Positions 18,028 through 24,720 of a stretch of DNA of 64,000 bases are shown here, one piece after another. The position numbers and the translations under genes were made by a program. Under the pieces are notes generated by a model. That model saw only the letters and a program-made list of their open reading frames with translations. It did not search any database and was not told the origin of the DNA. Numbering within the stretch: the first letter of the stretch is position 1; each line of letters begins with the position of its first letter. Source of the stretch: Aurantiacibacter poecillastricola. GTDB lineage: Bacteria; Pseudomonadota; Alphaproteobacteria; Sphingomonadales; Sphingomonadaceae. The stretch covers positions 620,001-684,000 of the forward strand of contig NZ_JAVAMS010000001.1 of the NCBI RefSeq assembly GCF_030730945.1. The letters run 5' to 3'.

Positions 18028-18579
18028 TTATCTTGCGGCTGCAGCGATCGAGCGCACGGCTCGAAACAGTTCCGCTTGGTAGAGCGCGTCGTGCAATGCG
18101 TTGTGGTCTCCGGATGATCGCGGCTTCAGCTTTTTCGCGATCTGTTTTGAGCTGGTTTCAGACCAGCTGGCTCCCGTCGCGCCCATATAGAGGGCTTTGA
18201 CGTCGAGCGCGGTAAAACCGAACGGATTGCCCCCTGCGTAACGGTGGAAATAGTAGTTCACGAACGACCAGTCGAATGGCGCATTGAACCCCACGAACAC
18301 CGGGGTAGCGGCCTCTTCGCAAATGCTGTGAATCCACTCCGCGAAGCTCGACATCGCCTCGATGGGGTCGAGTCCCTCTTGGCCCAATCGTTCGAGCGAA
18401 AGTCCCGTCACTTGTAGTGCGTCTTTGTCGAAGTTCTGGCTTGTGGGTTTTAGCGCGCATTCGAAAGTTCGATCTGGTCGATAGGCATCACATGCCCCGA
18501 TGGTGAGCATACTGAATTCGCCAGGGATCGGTCCGGCGGTCTCGATGTCGACCGATATGAAGATCTCGTTCGCGCTCAT
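18028..18579 (-). CDS. DEDDh 3'-5' exonuclease of the CBASS operon
   Basis: A 183-residue exonuclease of the DnaQ/RNase-T-like class. The catalytic set is visible: D11 and E13 in SVDIETAG, D103 in GFNAPFDW, and H159 and D164 in DHNALHDA. The start at 18579 overlaps the TGA of the effector gene by 4 bases, making it the last gene of the CBASS operon; the frame extends upstream but only into the effector gene. Exonucleases are known accessory genes in some CBASS operons (from memory, the class called Cap18). It could degrade nucleic acid during defence or remove signal molecules; sequence does not decide. Confidence 0.85.
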   Translation of the reverse strand: MSANEIFISVDIETAGPIPGEFSMLTIGACDAYRPDRTFECALKPTSQNFDKDALQVTGLSLERLGQEGLDPIEAMSSFAEWIHSICEEAATPVFVGFNAPFDWSFVNYYFHRYAGGNPFGFTALDVKALYMGATGASWSETSSKQIAKKLKPRSSGDHNALHDALYQAELFRAVRSIAAAAR

Positions 18580-19739
18580 GTGATCAACCCTGCCGTCGAA
18601 ACCATAGGTGGGCGATTCCTCACGGCCTGAATATGGTCGAGCAGAGCCTTCCTTCGCTCCTTTACCGACCCGGACGCTTTCCAATGATGTCCGGCGAAGG
18701 TCTGGATGTCGAACGGCGTATTGAAACCTTCCCTCGCTGTCACGATCGTAGGAAGATTTCGCCCCATCGAATAGCCAAGTTCCAGGAAGCAATTGGGCCG
18801 GCTGCCTGTGAGGTCCGCGATCGTGAGTGCGGACCGGTGGAGCTTCTCGAAGATCTCCTGGTCGATGCGGGCGTGCTGATATGCCTGCTGACCGTCGATG
18901 ACCGTGAGACGAAACCCCAATTCGTCTTCCACCACAGGTTGGACTACCGTCTCGAAGAAATTCTCCACGTCGCCAAAATCATCGTGATCAGGGTTGAGCA
19001 AGCGGACTGCGAAGGCCCTTGGCCTTTCGAGTGATTCCAGCAGATCGACGAGGGTCGCGACGCGCCTATCGGTCGGAGCGCGGGCAGGAAAGCGAATCCT
19101 GTTCATCCAGTCATGCGCGCTGCCGCCCTCCGCGACCTGGAAGAAGTCCGAGCTCCGGATGCTCGACAGGGCGATATCATGGAGCCTCCGGCTCCCTTCA
19201 TCTGCCCTTACGAGGGGAAGGTTGAGCGGGATCACCGGCCTTCCGTTGTCATGGTAGAGTTCAGCCAGATAGAGGACACCCTCTCCACCGCCGAGAGTGA
19301 TCAGAATGTCGCCATGCCGGGCCTGCGCTTCCATGCGCTTGGCGGCCATGTTCCATTTGGCGGCGCTCTCGATGAGGACTCTGGGGCCGTCACGCAGTTC
19401 ATCCCACAATTCGAGCCTCTCCTCCGGGATCTGCTCTTCGGTCTTGTTGTGCAGCACACCGACAGCGAGCGGTGTCGGCACGTTTGCGGGTCGACTGGCC
19501 ATCCCATCCAGGATTGCCTGCCAAATGATCCAGTCGAAGCAGAGCGGAAGCGCGTCATCTCGCTTGGGTTCAGCGTCCACCGGGATGACGAAATTCGCAC
19601 CTTTCCGCATGAGCGAGAGTACCAGGCCGCGCACCAGATCCTGTGCCGCGGCGACGTCATGCGGCGCCGCGATCGCGGGGTCTCCGGAGATGCTGCCAGC
19701 GATATGAATACGGCGCCCGAAAAGAGGAGAGCGTGGCAT
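18576..19739 (-). CDS. Putative CBASS effector: SLOG-like plus deoxyribosyltransferase/TIR-like domains
   Basis: A 387-residue protein at the effector position of the operon. The N-terminal half (about residues 8-190) looks like a SLOG-type Rossmann domain: [30 protein letters not shown], then [19 protein letters not shown] with a glycine-rich loop at 150-155. The C-terminal half (about 240-355) ends in [23 protein letters not shown] (catalytic-type Glu at 320), the signature of nucleoside 2-deoxyribosyltransferase-like and TIR-like NAD-cleaving domains. The likely role is to bind the cyclic nucleotide through SLOG and attack NAD or nucleotides through the second domain (inference). It is not NucC, Cap4 or a SAVED protein. 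Start ATG 19739 overlaps the preceding TAA by one base. Confidence 0.7.
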   Translation of the reverse strand: MPRSPLFGRRIHIAGSISGDPAIAAPHDVAAAQDLVRGLVLSLMRKGANFVIPVDAEPKRDDALPLCFDWIIWQAILDGMASRPANVPTPLAVGVLHNKTEEQIPEERLELWDELRDGPRVLIESAAKWNMAAKRMEAQARHGDILITLGGGEGVLYLAELYHDNGRPVIPLNLPLVRADEGSRRLHDIALSSIRSSDFFQVAEGGSAHDWMNRIRFPARAPTDRRVATLVDLLESLERPRAFAVRLLNPDHDDFGDVENFFETVVQPVVEDELGFRLTVIDGQQAYQHARIDQEIFEKLHRSALTIADLTGSRPNCFLELGYSMGRNLPTIVTAREGFNTPFDIQTFAGHHWKASGSVKERRKALLDHIQAVRNRPPMVSTAGLIT

Positions 19740-20635
19740 TAGCAGTCCTCCATCACTCGCGATGCGCTCGTTTCCAGCGCGGCGGCCTTGAGTCCCTCGA
19801 ACGTAAGGGCCGAATTCGGAAAGGCCTTGGCGACGGCCTTGGGATAGAACCTCGTCCGGAAGTCGGAGAAGGTCCAGCCGGGGCGATCATCGGTCGGGCC
19901 GCTCAGACTGACGAGCTCCGCGATCTCGGAAGCCCCGAGATTAAGACCTGCGAGATCCATCTCCAGCAGTTCGCGGCGTGCCTCTTCGGACGGTCGCTCG
20001 AACTTTTCGACGATCGCGGCGCGCCGAAGCACTGCGGGATCGAGAGCCGAAAGGCGATTGGTGCAGAGGATGACCGCCACACGGCCCTGCAGCCGCCTCA
20101 TGTCGTCGATACCCTGGATCAGCGTGTTCACCGCGACCTTGTCCTCGTGATGGCTATGGTCCTGCGCACGCGAAGCGGCGATGCTGTCTCCCTCGTCGAT
20201 GATCAGCACTGCTCGGCGGTTCTTTCCGACAGCCTTGGTCACGAGCTCGAAGGCTTCGGCCAGCAGGCTGCCCATCTCTCCGACCAGACCACTTCCGCGC
20301 ACCCGATTCGAAAGCCGGAAGATGAGAGCGTCCTCGGTGCGAGATTCCTTGAGAAGACGATTGGCGATGCATTCCGCGATTGCGGTCTTGCCGGTGCCGA
20401 CGTCGCCATGGAAGACGACCAGCGGATACTGGTCTGCCACGAGCTTGGCGATGGGGAGGACGCCGCCGTGCTTTCCTCGGCTCCAACTGTCGACCTCGCC
20501 CTTGTTGAGAAGGAGGTTCAACTGGTCGCTGACCCTCTCGTAGCGCAAGTTAAATCCGAGCAGCGTTGTTTCCCTTTCGGTAAGACCGGGATCGGGAGCG
20601 AGGGTCTCGGCATCGAAGATCGTCGTCTTGGTCAC
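19739..20635 (-). CDS. cap6: TRIP13/Pch2-like AAA ATPase (Cap6)
   Basis: A 298-residue AAA+ ATPase with Walker A GDVGTGKT (77-84), Walker B VLIIDEGD (143-150), the sensor region VILCTNRLSALDPAVLRRA and the arginine-rich following helix. In HORMA-type CBASS this enzyme unfolds the HORMA protein and so switches off the nucleotide synthase. The GTG at 20635 is preferred because it overlaps the HORMA stop by 4 bases (GTGA) with AAGGA upstream; a TTG at 20644 is the alternative. It sits between the HORMA and effector genes. Confidence 0.9.
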   Translation of the reverse strand: MTKTTIFDAETLAPDPGLTERETTLLGFNLRYERVSDQLNLLLNKGEVDSWSRGKHGGVLPIAKLVADQYPLVVFHGDVGTGKTAIAECIANRLLKESRTEDALIFRLSNRVRGSGLVGEMGSLLAEAFELVTKAVGKNRRAVLIIDEGDSIAASRAQDHSHHEDKVAVNTLIQGIDDMRRLQGRVAVILCTNRLSALDPAVLRRAAIVEKFERPSEEARRELLEMDLAGLNLGASEIAELVSLSGPTDDRPGWTFSDFRTRFYPKAVAKAFPNSALTFEGLKAAALETSASRVMEDC

Positions 20636-21123
20636 TGGGTCCAATCCTTGCGCTGGAATCCGTAGGCATTGCTGCTGTAGTTGCGTCCACCCGAGCTGTT
20701 GAGCGTGGAGTGGCTGGTGTCGGCGCTGGTCGGGCTCCAGCTGTTATGCAGTCGGCTACGCATCGCTTCGCGGGCATTATCGTCGTACTCGGCCGTATAG
20801 AAGAGCACGATCCTGAGGTAAGGAGAGGCGACCCGTGGCCACAGGACACCCCCGGGGCGACTGGAGGTCAGAGAACCCGCATCGGTATCGACTGTATAGC
20901 ACAGCGCCCGCTGCTCAACGCCGTAGGAGAGGAGGGTCAGATCGACCTTGTGGAGGTAGCCATTCTGGGCGAGTTCCTCGACGTCGTGCGCGTAGGCGGC
21001 AGCTTCGTCTTGCGTGATCGCACCGGTGCTGTCGGCGATCATAAACAGGTCGGCCTTGAAGCGGCGCACAACGTTCGCGACGTCCACCTTGGTATAGGTG
21101 GCGGTCTTGGTCATGGTGTTCAT
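20632..21123 (-). CDS. cap7: Bacterial HORMA-domain protein of CBASS (Cap7)
   Basis: A 163-residue protein lying between the nucleotidyltransferase and the TRIP13-like ATPase, the standard Cap7 position. The N-terminal part, TATYTKVDVANVVRRFKADLFMIADSTGAIT, and the C-terminal SGGRNYSSNAYGFQRKDW match the general HORMA layout of a core followed by a mobile safety-belt segment. The protein would bind a target peptide and activate the synthase. The family call rests on context plus these features. The ATG at 21123 has GGAGG upstream; a GTG sits one codon earlier. Confidence 0.8.
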   Translation of the reverse strand: MNTMTKTATYTKVDVANVVRRFKADLFMIADSTGAITQDEAAAYAHDVEELAQNGYLHKVDLTLLSYGVEQRALCYTVDTDAGSLTSSRPGGVLWPRVASPYLRIVLFYTAEYDDNAREAMRSRLHNSWSPTSADTSHSTLNSSGGRNYSSNAYGFQRKDWTQ

Positions 21124-22070
21124 CACGCATCCTCCGTGTTGAACTTGGGACCGAAGATCTCCTTCCAGACTTCGTCATCGTCCTCGGTCGAGGCGAAGTA
21201 GGCCACTTCCCAGGCTTCCTGCGCAGCCGCGACGATCTCGAGCCGCTCGCCCTCGGTGACGCGACTTGCCACGTTATTCGAGCTGCAAACCGGGTCCAGG
21301 ATCACCACGGGATCGTCGAACTGCGGCCTGAAAAACGCGCTGTTCTCGGGGAAAGAGATGGTCTCCTTCAGGCCGCTCTGTGCGATGTAGAGCAGGAAAT
21401 CGCGGAACTTCTGTTCGATGCCTCCCTCCGGCCCGTCGCGATCAAGCAGGTAGGCGAAGATCAGCTCGATCATGAACGACTTGAGCTTGATCTCAGCTCG
21501 ATTGCGCCACCGCTTGCCCATCCGCACCAGAGTGCGGAAATCCTTGTCGGCGTTCTTACGGTCGCGGACAAACTTGATCTGGCAGGGAGCGCAGGTCTCC
21601 ATCTTCGAACCATCAGAAAGGTCGAACTGCCAGCCATAGCCGTCACGGGTATCGTCCTCGATGACCGGCACGATATCGACGGCCAGACCACTCCCGACGA
21701 ACTGGACGGTCGCCGCCTTACGCTGGATCTTGAAGTCCTCGACCGACTTGTTTGGATATTGATCGACCAGAAGATCGTGAATCTGCGAGCTGAGGCTCTC
21801 AAGGCTCTCGGCATCTGCATCCTTGCCCCCGATGTAGAATACTACATCGACATCAACCGGGTCTTCGCTCGTACGGCGGAGAATGGTGAACTTGGCGAAG
21901 GACCCGGCCTTCACCACCTTCGTAATCTTGATCTCGGTCTTGTTGCGCACGTTCTTGCAAAGGTTGTCGATCAGCCGGTCGACCTGTTCGTGGTATTCCT
22001 TCCGCTTTTCAGCCGGCAGACGCAGCACGTTGCTGTCATATCGGCGCAGCTGGGCATCATTGAGAGCCAT
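21123..22070 (-). CDS. CD-NTase (cGAS/DncV-like nucleotidyltransferase) of CBASS
   Basis: A 315-residue nucleotidyltransferase from the ATG at 22070 (GGAAGGAA upstream). The active site is visible: AGSFAKFTILRRTS (G56, S57), the metal aspartates D73 and D75 in DPVDVDVVFYI, and the third aspartate D132 in LAVDIVPV. Further motifs fit OAS-like/CdnC-type synthases (FKIQRKAATVQFVGSGLAVDIVPVI, LVRMGKRWRNR). It makes a cyclic di- or trinucleotide second messenger on phage infection. It is first gene of the five-gene minus-strand operon and divergent from the WYL regulator. Confidence 0.92.
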   Translation of the reverse strand: MALNDAQLRRYDSNVLRLPAEKRKEYHEQVDRLIDNLCKNVRNKTEIKITKVVKAGSFAKFTILRRTSEDPVDVDVVFYIGGKDADAESLESLSSQIHDLLVDQYPNKSVEDFKIQRKAATVQFVGSGLAVDIVPVIEDDTRDGYGWQFDLSDGSKMETCAPCQIKFVRDRKNADKDFRTLVRMGKRWRNRAEIKLKSFMIELIFAYLLDRDGPEGGIEQKFRDFLLYIAQSGLKETISFPENSAFFRPQFDDPVVILDPVCSSNNVASRVTEGERLEIVAAAQEAWEVAYFASTEDDDEVWKEIFGPKFNTEDA

Positions 22071-22114
22071 CACACATTCCTTCCCTGAACCGAGCCCCCC
22101 GATGCCCGGCCTGT

Positions 22115-22162
22115 TTGACATGATTCGGTTATAGGGATAGTAACTATACGAGCATACTAACT
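22115..22162. promoter_or_regulatory. Divergent promoter/operator between the CBASS operon and its WYL regulator
   Basis: The 129-base gap holds TTGACA at 22115-22120 on the plus strand, 16-18 bases before AT-rich candidate -10 sequences. The perfect short palindrome ATAGTAACTAT is at 22137-22147. A longer imperfect inverted repeat runs 22139-22162: AGTAACTAT, six bases, ATACTAACT (7 of 9 pairs). On the minus strand a TGGACA element at about 22164-22169 faces TATAGT. The repeats overlap both promoters, the expected position for a CapW-type repressor site. Confidence 0.55.
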
Positions 22163-22199
22163 TTGTCCATATACTTTCTATTCCCATGTGAGGATCGTC

Positions 22200-23084
22200 A
22201 TGCAGAAGGAAGAACGCAGTCTCCGTTGGGGCGAGGAGAGGCGACTGGAGTTCATCGAGTTTCGGCTAGGCTGGGAAGGAGGCGTGAGGCGCGGCGACAT
22301 CCGATCTCTCTTCGGTGTGTCGGAGCCACAGGCTTCGAAGGATCTGACAGAATACCAGAAGCGCGCGCCGAACAACGCAATCTACGATGCGAGCGCGAAG
22401 CGGTATGTGGCTTCGCCGTCCTTCGAGCCGGTCTTCATGCAGGATGGGCCTGACGAATATCTACTGCGCCTAAGGTCCTTGGCCGAAGGACTTACTGCCC
22501 CAGGTGAATCTTGGATCGGAAGTCATCCGGAAGTTGATATCGTGCTGACGCCAGCACGACAGGTCGACGAAGGCTGTCTGAAGGCCGTTCTCGATGCACA
22601 TCGTGTAGGTGGCTCTTTGGAGGTCTTGTACCAGTCGATGAGCGCGGAGCGCCCAAAGCCGATATGGCGCCGGATCACTCCGCACGCCTTCGGTTATGAC
22701 GGCTTCCGATGGCACGTCCGAGCCTATTGTCACCTAACTGATAAGTTCAAGGACTTCCTGCTCCCCCGCATTCTCAAGTCTCGGGATCCGGGGAAAGGCG
22801 GAGTCACCGGAGAATACGATCACCTCTGGCAGGAGAGGTTCGAGGTGGAAATCGCTCCCCATCCTAATCTCGCTGCTGCGCAGCGTGCGATCGTCGAAAG
22901 GGACTATGGCATGGTCGATGGCATTGCGCGGCTCCCGGTCCGCTTTGCGATGCTCTTCTATGTGCTCAAGCGGCTCGGTCTTCTTGACTCTCCAGAAGAG
23001 AAGTCCGCTCGTAGTCAGCATATCATAGTTGCCAATCATGAGGCGACCGAAGCAGCTCTCGGCAGAGCGGACTTTTCGCTCTGA
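22200..23084 (+). CDS. capW: WYL-domain transcription regulator of CBASS (CapW-like)
   Basis: A 294-residue regulator from the ATG at 22200 with GAGG six bases upstream. The N-terminal winged helix-turn-helix (residues about 8-60) includes RRGDIRSLFGVSEPQASKDLTEYQ. The WYL domain is central (LEVLYQSMSAERPKPIWRRITPHAFGYDGFRWHVRAYCHLTDKFKDFLLPRI), followed by a WCX-like C-terminal part. CapW proteins repress CBASS operons until infection or DNA damage. Divergent placement beside the CD-NTase supports that role. Confidence 0.87.
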   Translation: MQKEERSLRWGEERRLEFIEFRLGWEGGVRRGDIRSLFGVSEPQASKDLTEYQKRAPNNAIYDASAKRYVASPSFEPVFMQDGPDEYLLRLRSLAEGLTAPGESWIGSHPEVDIVLTPARQVDEGCLKAVLDAHRVGGSLEVLYQSMSAERPKPIWRRITPHAFGYDGFRWHVRAYCHLTDKFKDFLLPRILKSRDPGKGGVTGEYDHLWQERFEVEIAPHPNLAAAQRAIVERDYGMVDGIARLPVRFAMLFYVLKRLGLLDSPEEKSARSQHIIVANHEATEAALGRADFSL

Positions 23085-23394
23085 GCAAGTCGGCGCTTTT
23101 GCGGAGCTAGCCAGACAGGAGCGTGACGCGCGACGGCATGAGAAAAATTCTTTCAGTCCCGGATTGTCCATAGCGATCCAACATCGTCCACCCGCCAATG
23201 AGGAACGTCATTTGTTCTATTTTTGTTCTTTCCTACATCATTGCGATTCGCATAGCGTTTGTCGCGTCACCGAAGCTTGGTGGCGCTGAGTTGAACATCT
23301 GATCGCACGGTCCGCAACGGCAATTTGAAGGACAACCCATCGTCGTGGGGGAACACGGCTTCGGTGACAGAACCTTGAAGCAAAGGAGTCTGTC
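23085..23394. other. Intergenic stretch between capW and alpA
   Basis: No gene is supported in these 310 bases; a short frame at 23029-23289 is an out-of-frame continuation past capW. The stretch is more AT-rich than its surroundings near 23210-23240 and contains the SOS-box candidate annotated at 23214-23228. A strong ribosome-binding site, AAAGGAG, stands at the right edge for the alpA gene. Confidence 0.6.
23214..23228 (+). promoter_or_regulatory. LexA (SOS) box candidate upstream of alpA, island 1
   Basis: GTTCTATTTTTGTTC is a perfect GTTC-N7-GTTC site with an AT-rich spacer. It lies 167 bases before the AlpA start codon. A further GAAC at 23203-23206 is spaced seven bases before the first half-site. 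The second island has the same arrangement, which strengthens the call. Confidence 0.6.
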
Positions 23395-23586
23395 GTGCCG
23401 AATACTGAATTACTCACCTGCCATGAGGTCATGCGCCTCACGGGCATTCGCAGCCGGACAACAATCTGGCGACGCATCCGCCGAGGTGCCTTTCCTCATC
23501 CCATCGACATTGGCGGCGGGCGTATCCGCTGGCGTTCCACCGACATCGAGGAGTGGATCGAGGCCCTCCCCCTGCGCAGCTATTGA
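23395..23586 (+). CDS. AlpA-family helix-turn-helix regulator
   Basis: A 63-residue protein starting at GTG 23395 with AAAGGAG 6-8 bases upstream. It has the MerR/excisionase-like fold: LLTCHEVMRLTGIRSRTTIWRRIRRGAFPHPIDIGGGRIRWRSTDIEEWI. AlpA proteins activate integrase or excision genes of P4-like elements. It heads the plus-strand mobilization region of island 1 and may control excision. Confidence 0.85.
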   Translation: MPNTELLTCHEVMRLTGIRSRTTIWRRIRRGAFPHPIDIGGGRIRWRSTDIEEWIEALPLRSY

Positions 23587-23628
23587 CCCCTCCTGGGCGG
23601 GCAATGGCCCGCAGAAAGCATCTCCCCC

Positions 23629-24144
23629 ATGTCCATCCTTTCCCTTATCAACGCGGCCCTGCAGAAGCATGGCTGGCTGATCGGTCGCCTTCCGAGCGAT
23701 GACGTAGAGCGCGCGGCCCAGCTCGTCGAATTGCTCGTTGAAGACAACGCCGATGGGCGCGCCCGTCGCCACACATTGCATCCCTGGCTCTGGTACGAAC
23801 GCCCGGTCCGCGAGCGGTTTGAGGGGCAAGACTGTTGCCTCACTGTCGAGGGCCCGATTTACAGGAGCCGAGACGGGACCGGGTATCCGCTTGGCAGCCA
23901 GCTTCGCACCGAATTCGGGTGGCTTGACCTCACGCCAGAAGAGACCAACCTGCTCGCAGATGACGTTCGATCAGCGATCGACCTCGCACTGCTTCGCTGG
24001 TTCGCGCGCCCCAATATGGCGGATCGCCAGTTGCCTTCACGCCAGTCCCGCGAGCGCTACTTTGACGACGATGTCGCCCGCGATCTGATCCTGTCTGCGA
24101 CGCCTCCAACGGCAAGCATGGAGCAAGACGCCCATGCCGATTGA
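23629..24144 (+). CDS. Hypothetical island protein
   Basis: A 171-residue protein I do not recognise by family. Visible features are an aromatic central part (HPWLWYERPVRERFEGQDCCLTVEGPIYRSRDGTGYPLGSQLRTEFGWLDLTPEE) and a low-complexity C-terminus. It lies between alpA and the mobilization genes in the same direction, 42 bases after alpA. Similar genes are, as I recall, common in sphingomonad mobilizable elements, but no function is known to me. Confidence 0.6.
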   Translation: MSILSLINAALQKHGWLIGRLPSDDVERAAQLVELLVEDNADGRARRHTLHPWLWYERPVRERFEGQDCCLTVEGPIYRSRDGTGYPLGSQLRTEFGWLDLTPEETNLLADDVRSAIDLALLRWFARPNMADRQLPSRQSRERYFDDDVARDLILSATPPTASMEQDAHAD

Positions 24145-24248
24145 CCGGAGAAAGACTGGAGCAAGAAGGGGCCACGATACTGCGTATCGGACCCGTAATT
24201 TTCATACACACCCCACGCACGTGTGCATCAAGGATTTCTGCGGTTTCT

Positions 24249-24332
24249 GGAGCGCGCGGATAGCGCGCTCCCTGAAACGAAGCGTTCAGACCCTCGCAAT
24301 TCTGCCATTTCTGGAGCGCGCTTCGAGCGCGC
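24249..24332 (+). repeat. Two hairpins with a shared 14-base direct repeat ahead of the mobilization genes
   Basis: The sequence TTTCTGGAGCGCGC occurs at 24244-24257 and 24308-24321, each time at the left side of a hairpin. The first has perfect 9-bp arms GGAGCGCGC / GCGCGCTCC (24249-24257 and 24263-24271). The second has 7-bp arms GCGCGCT / AGCGCGC (24316-24322 and 24326-24332) with loop TCG. They lie directly upstream of the mobilization operon and could be part of an oriT, attenuators or protein-binding sites. Confidence 0.5.
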
Positions 24333-24345
24333 GCGGGAGGTGGTG

Positions 24346-24720
24346 ATGGCGAGCCACATAAAGCGCACCATCCGCCTCAATCCTTCGCAGGCACGGTCGC
24401 TGTCCGGCATCGCCGACCGGCGTGGATTGTCGGAGTATGCGATGCTCCTGAAGGTGATCGACGCGGGCTTCCTTTCGGTCCTTCACGGCACCGACAAGGA
24501 GACCGATCTAGCCGAACTGGCGAGCGAGATCGGATCGATCTCGGAGCGCCTCGCCGAGGTCGAAAGGGTGCTCGACCGGACCCTGTTTACTGCATGTGCG
24601 GCCTACGCTTACGCGCGCCATGCGGCGCTGGGAACGAAGAAATCCGACGAGACAATAGCAGCCGAAGCGCGCGCCGCATTCGAGCGCCAGCGCTCGCTCG
24701 CCTTGGAGATTGAGCCATGA
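24346..24720 (+). CDS. Putative mobilization accessory protein (ribbon-helix-helix-like N-terminus)
   Basis: A 124-residue protein from the ATG at 24346, chosen for the GGGAGG just upstream; the frame is open to 24223. The N-terminus HIKRTIRLNPSQARSLSGIADRRGLSEYAMLLKVIDAGF has the short strand and two helices of a ribbon-helix-helix or MobC-like DNA-binding domain. The rest is helical. It overlaps the coupling-protein gene by 4 bases (ATGA), so it probably belongs to the relaxosome. No catalytic motif is seen. Confidence 0.6.
   Translation: MASHIKRTIRLNPSQARSLSGIADRRGLSEYAMLLKVIDAGFLSVLHGTDKETDLAELASEIGSISERLAEVERVLDRTLFTACAAYAYARHAALGTKKSDETIAAEARAAFERQRSLALEIEP

Noticed and set aside
18576..19739. 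NucC or Cap4 effector
   Set aside because: Neither the NucC endonuclease motifs nor a DUF4297/SAVED arrangement is visible; the motifs point to SLOG and NDT/TIR-like folds.
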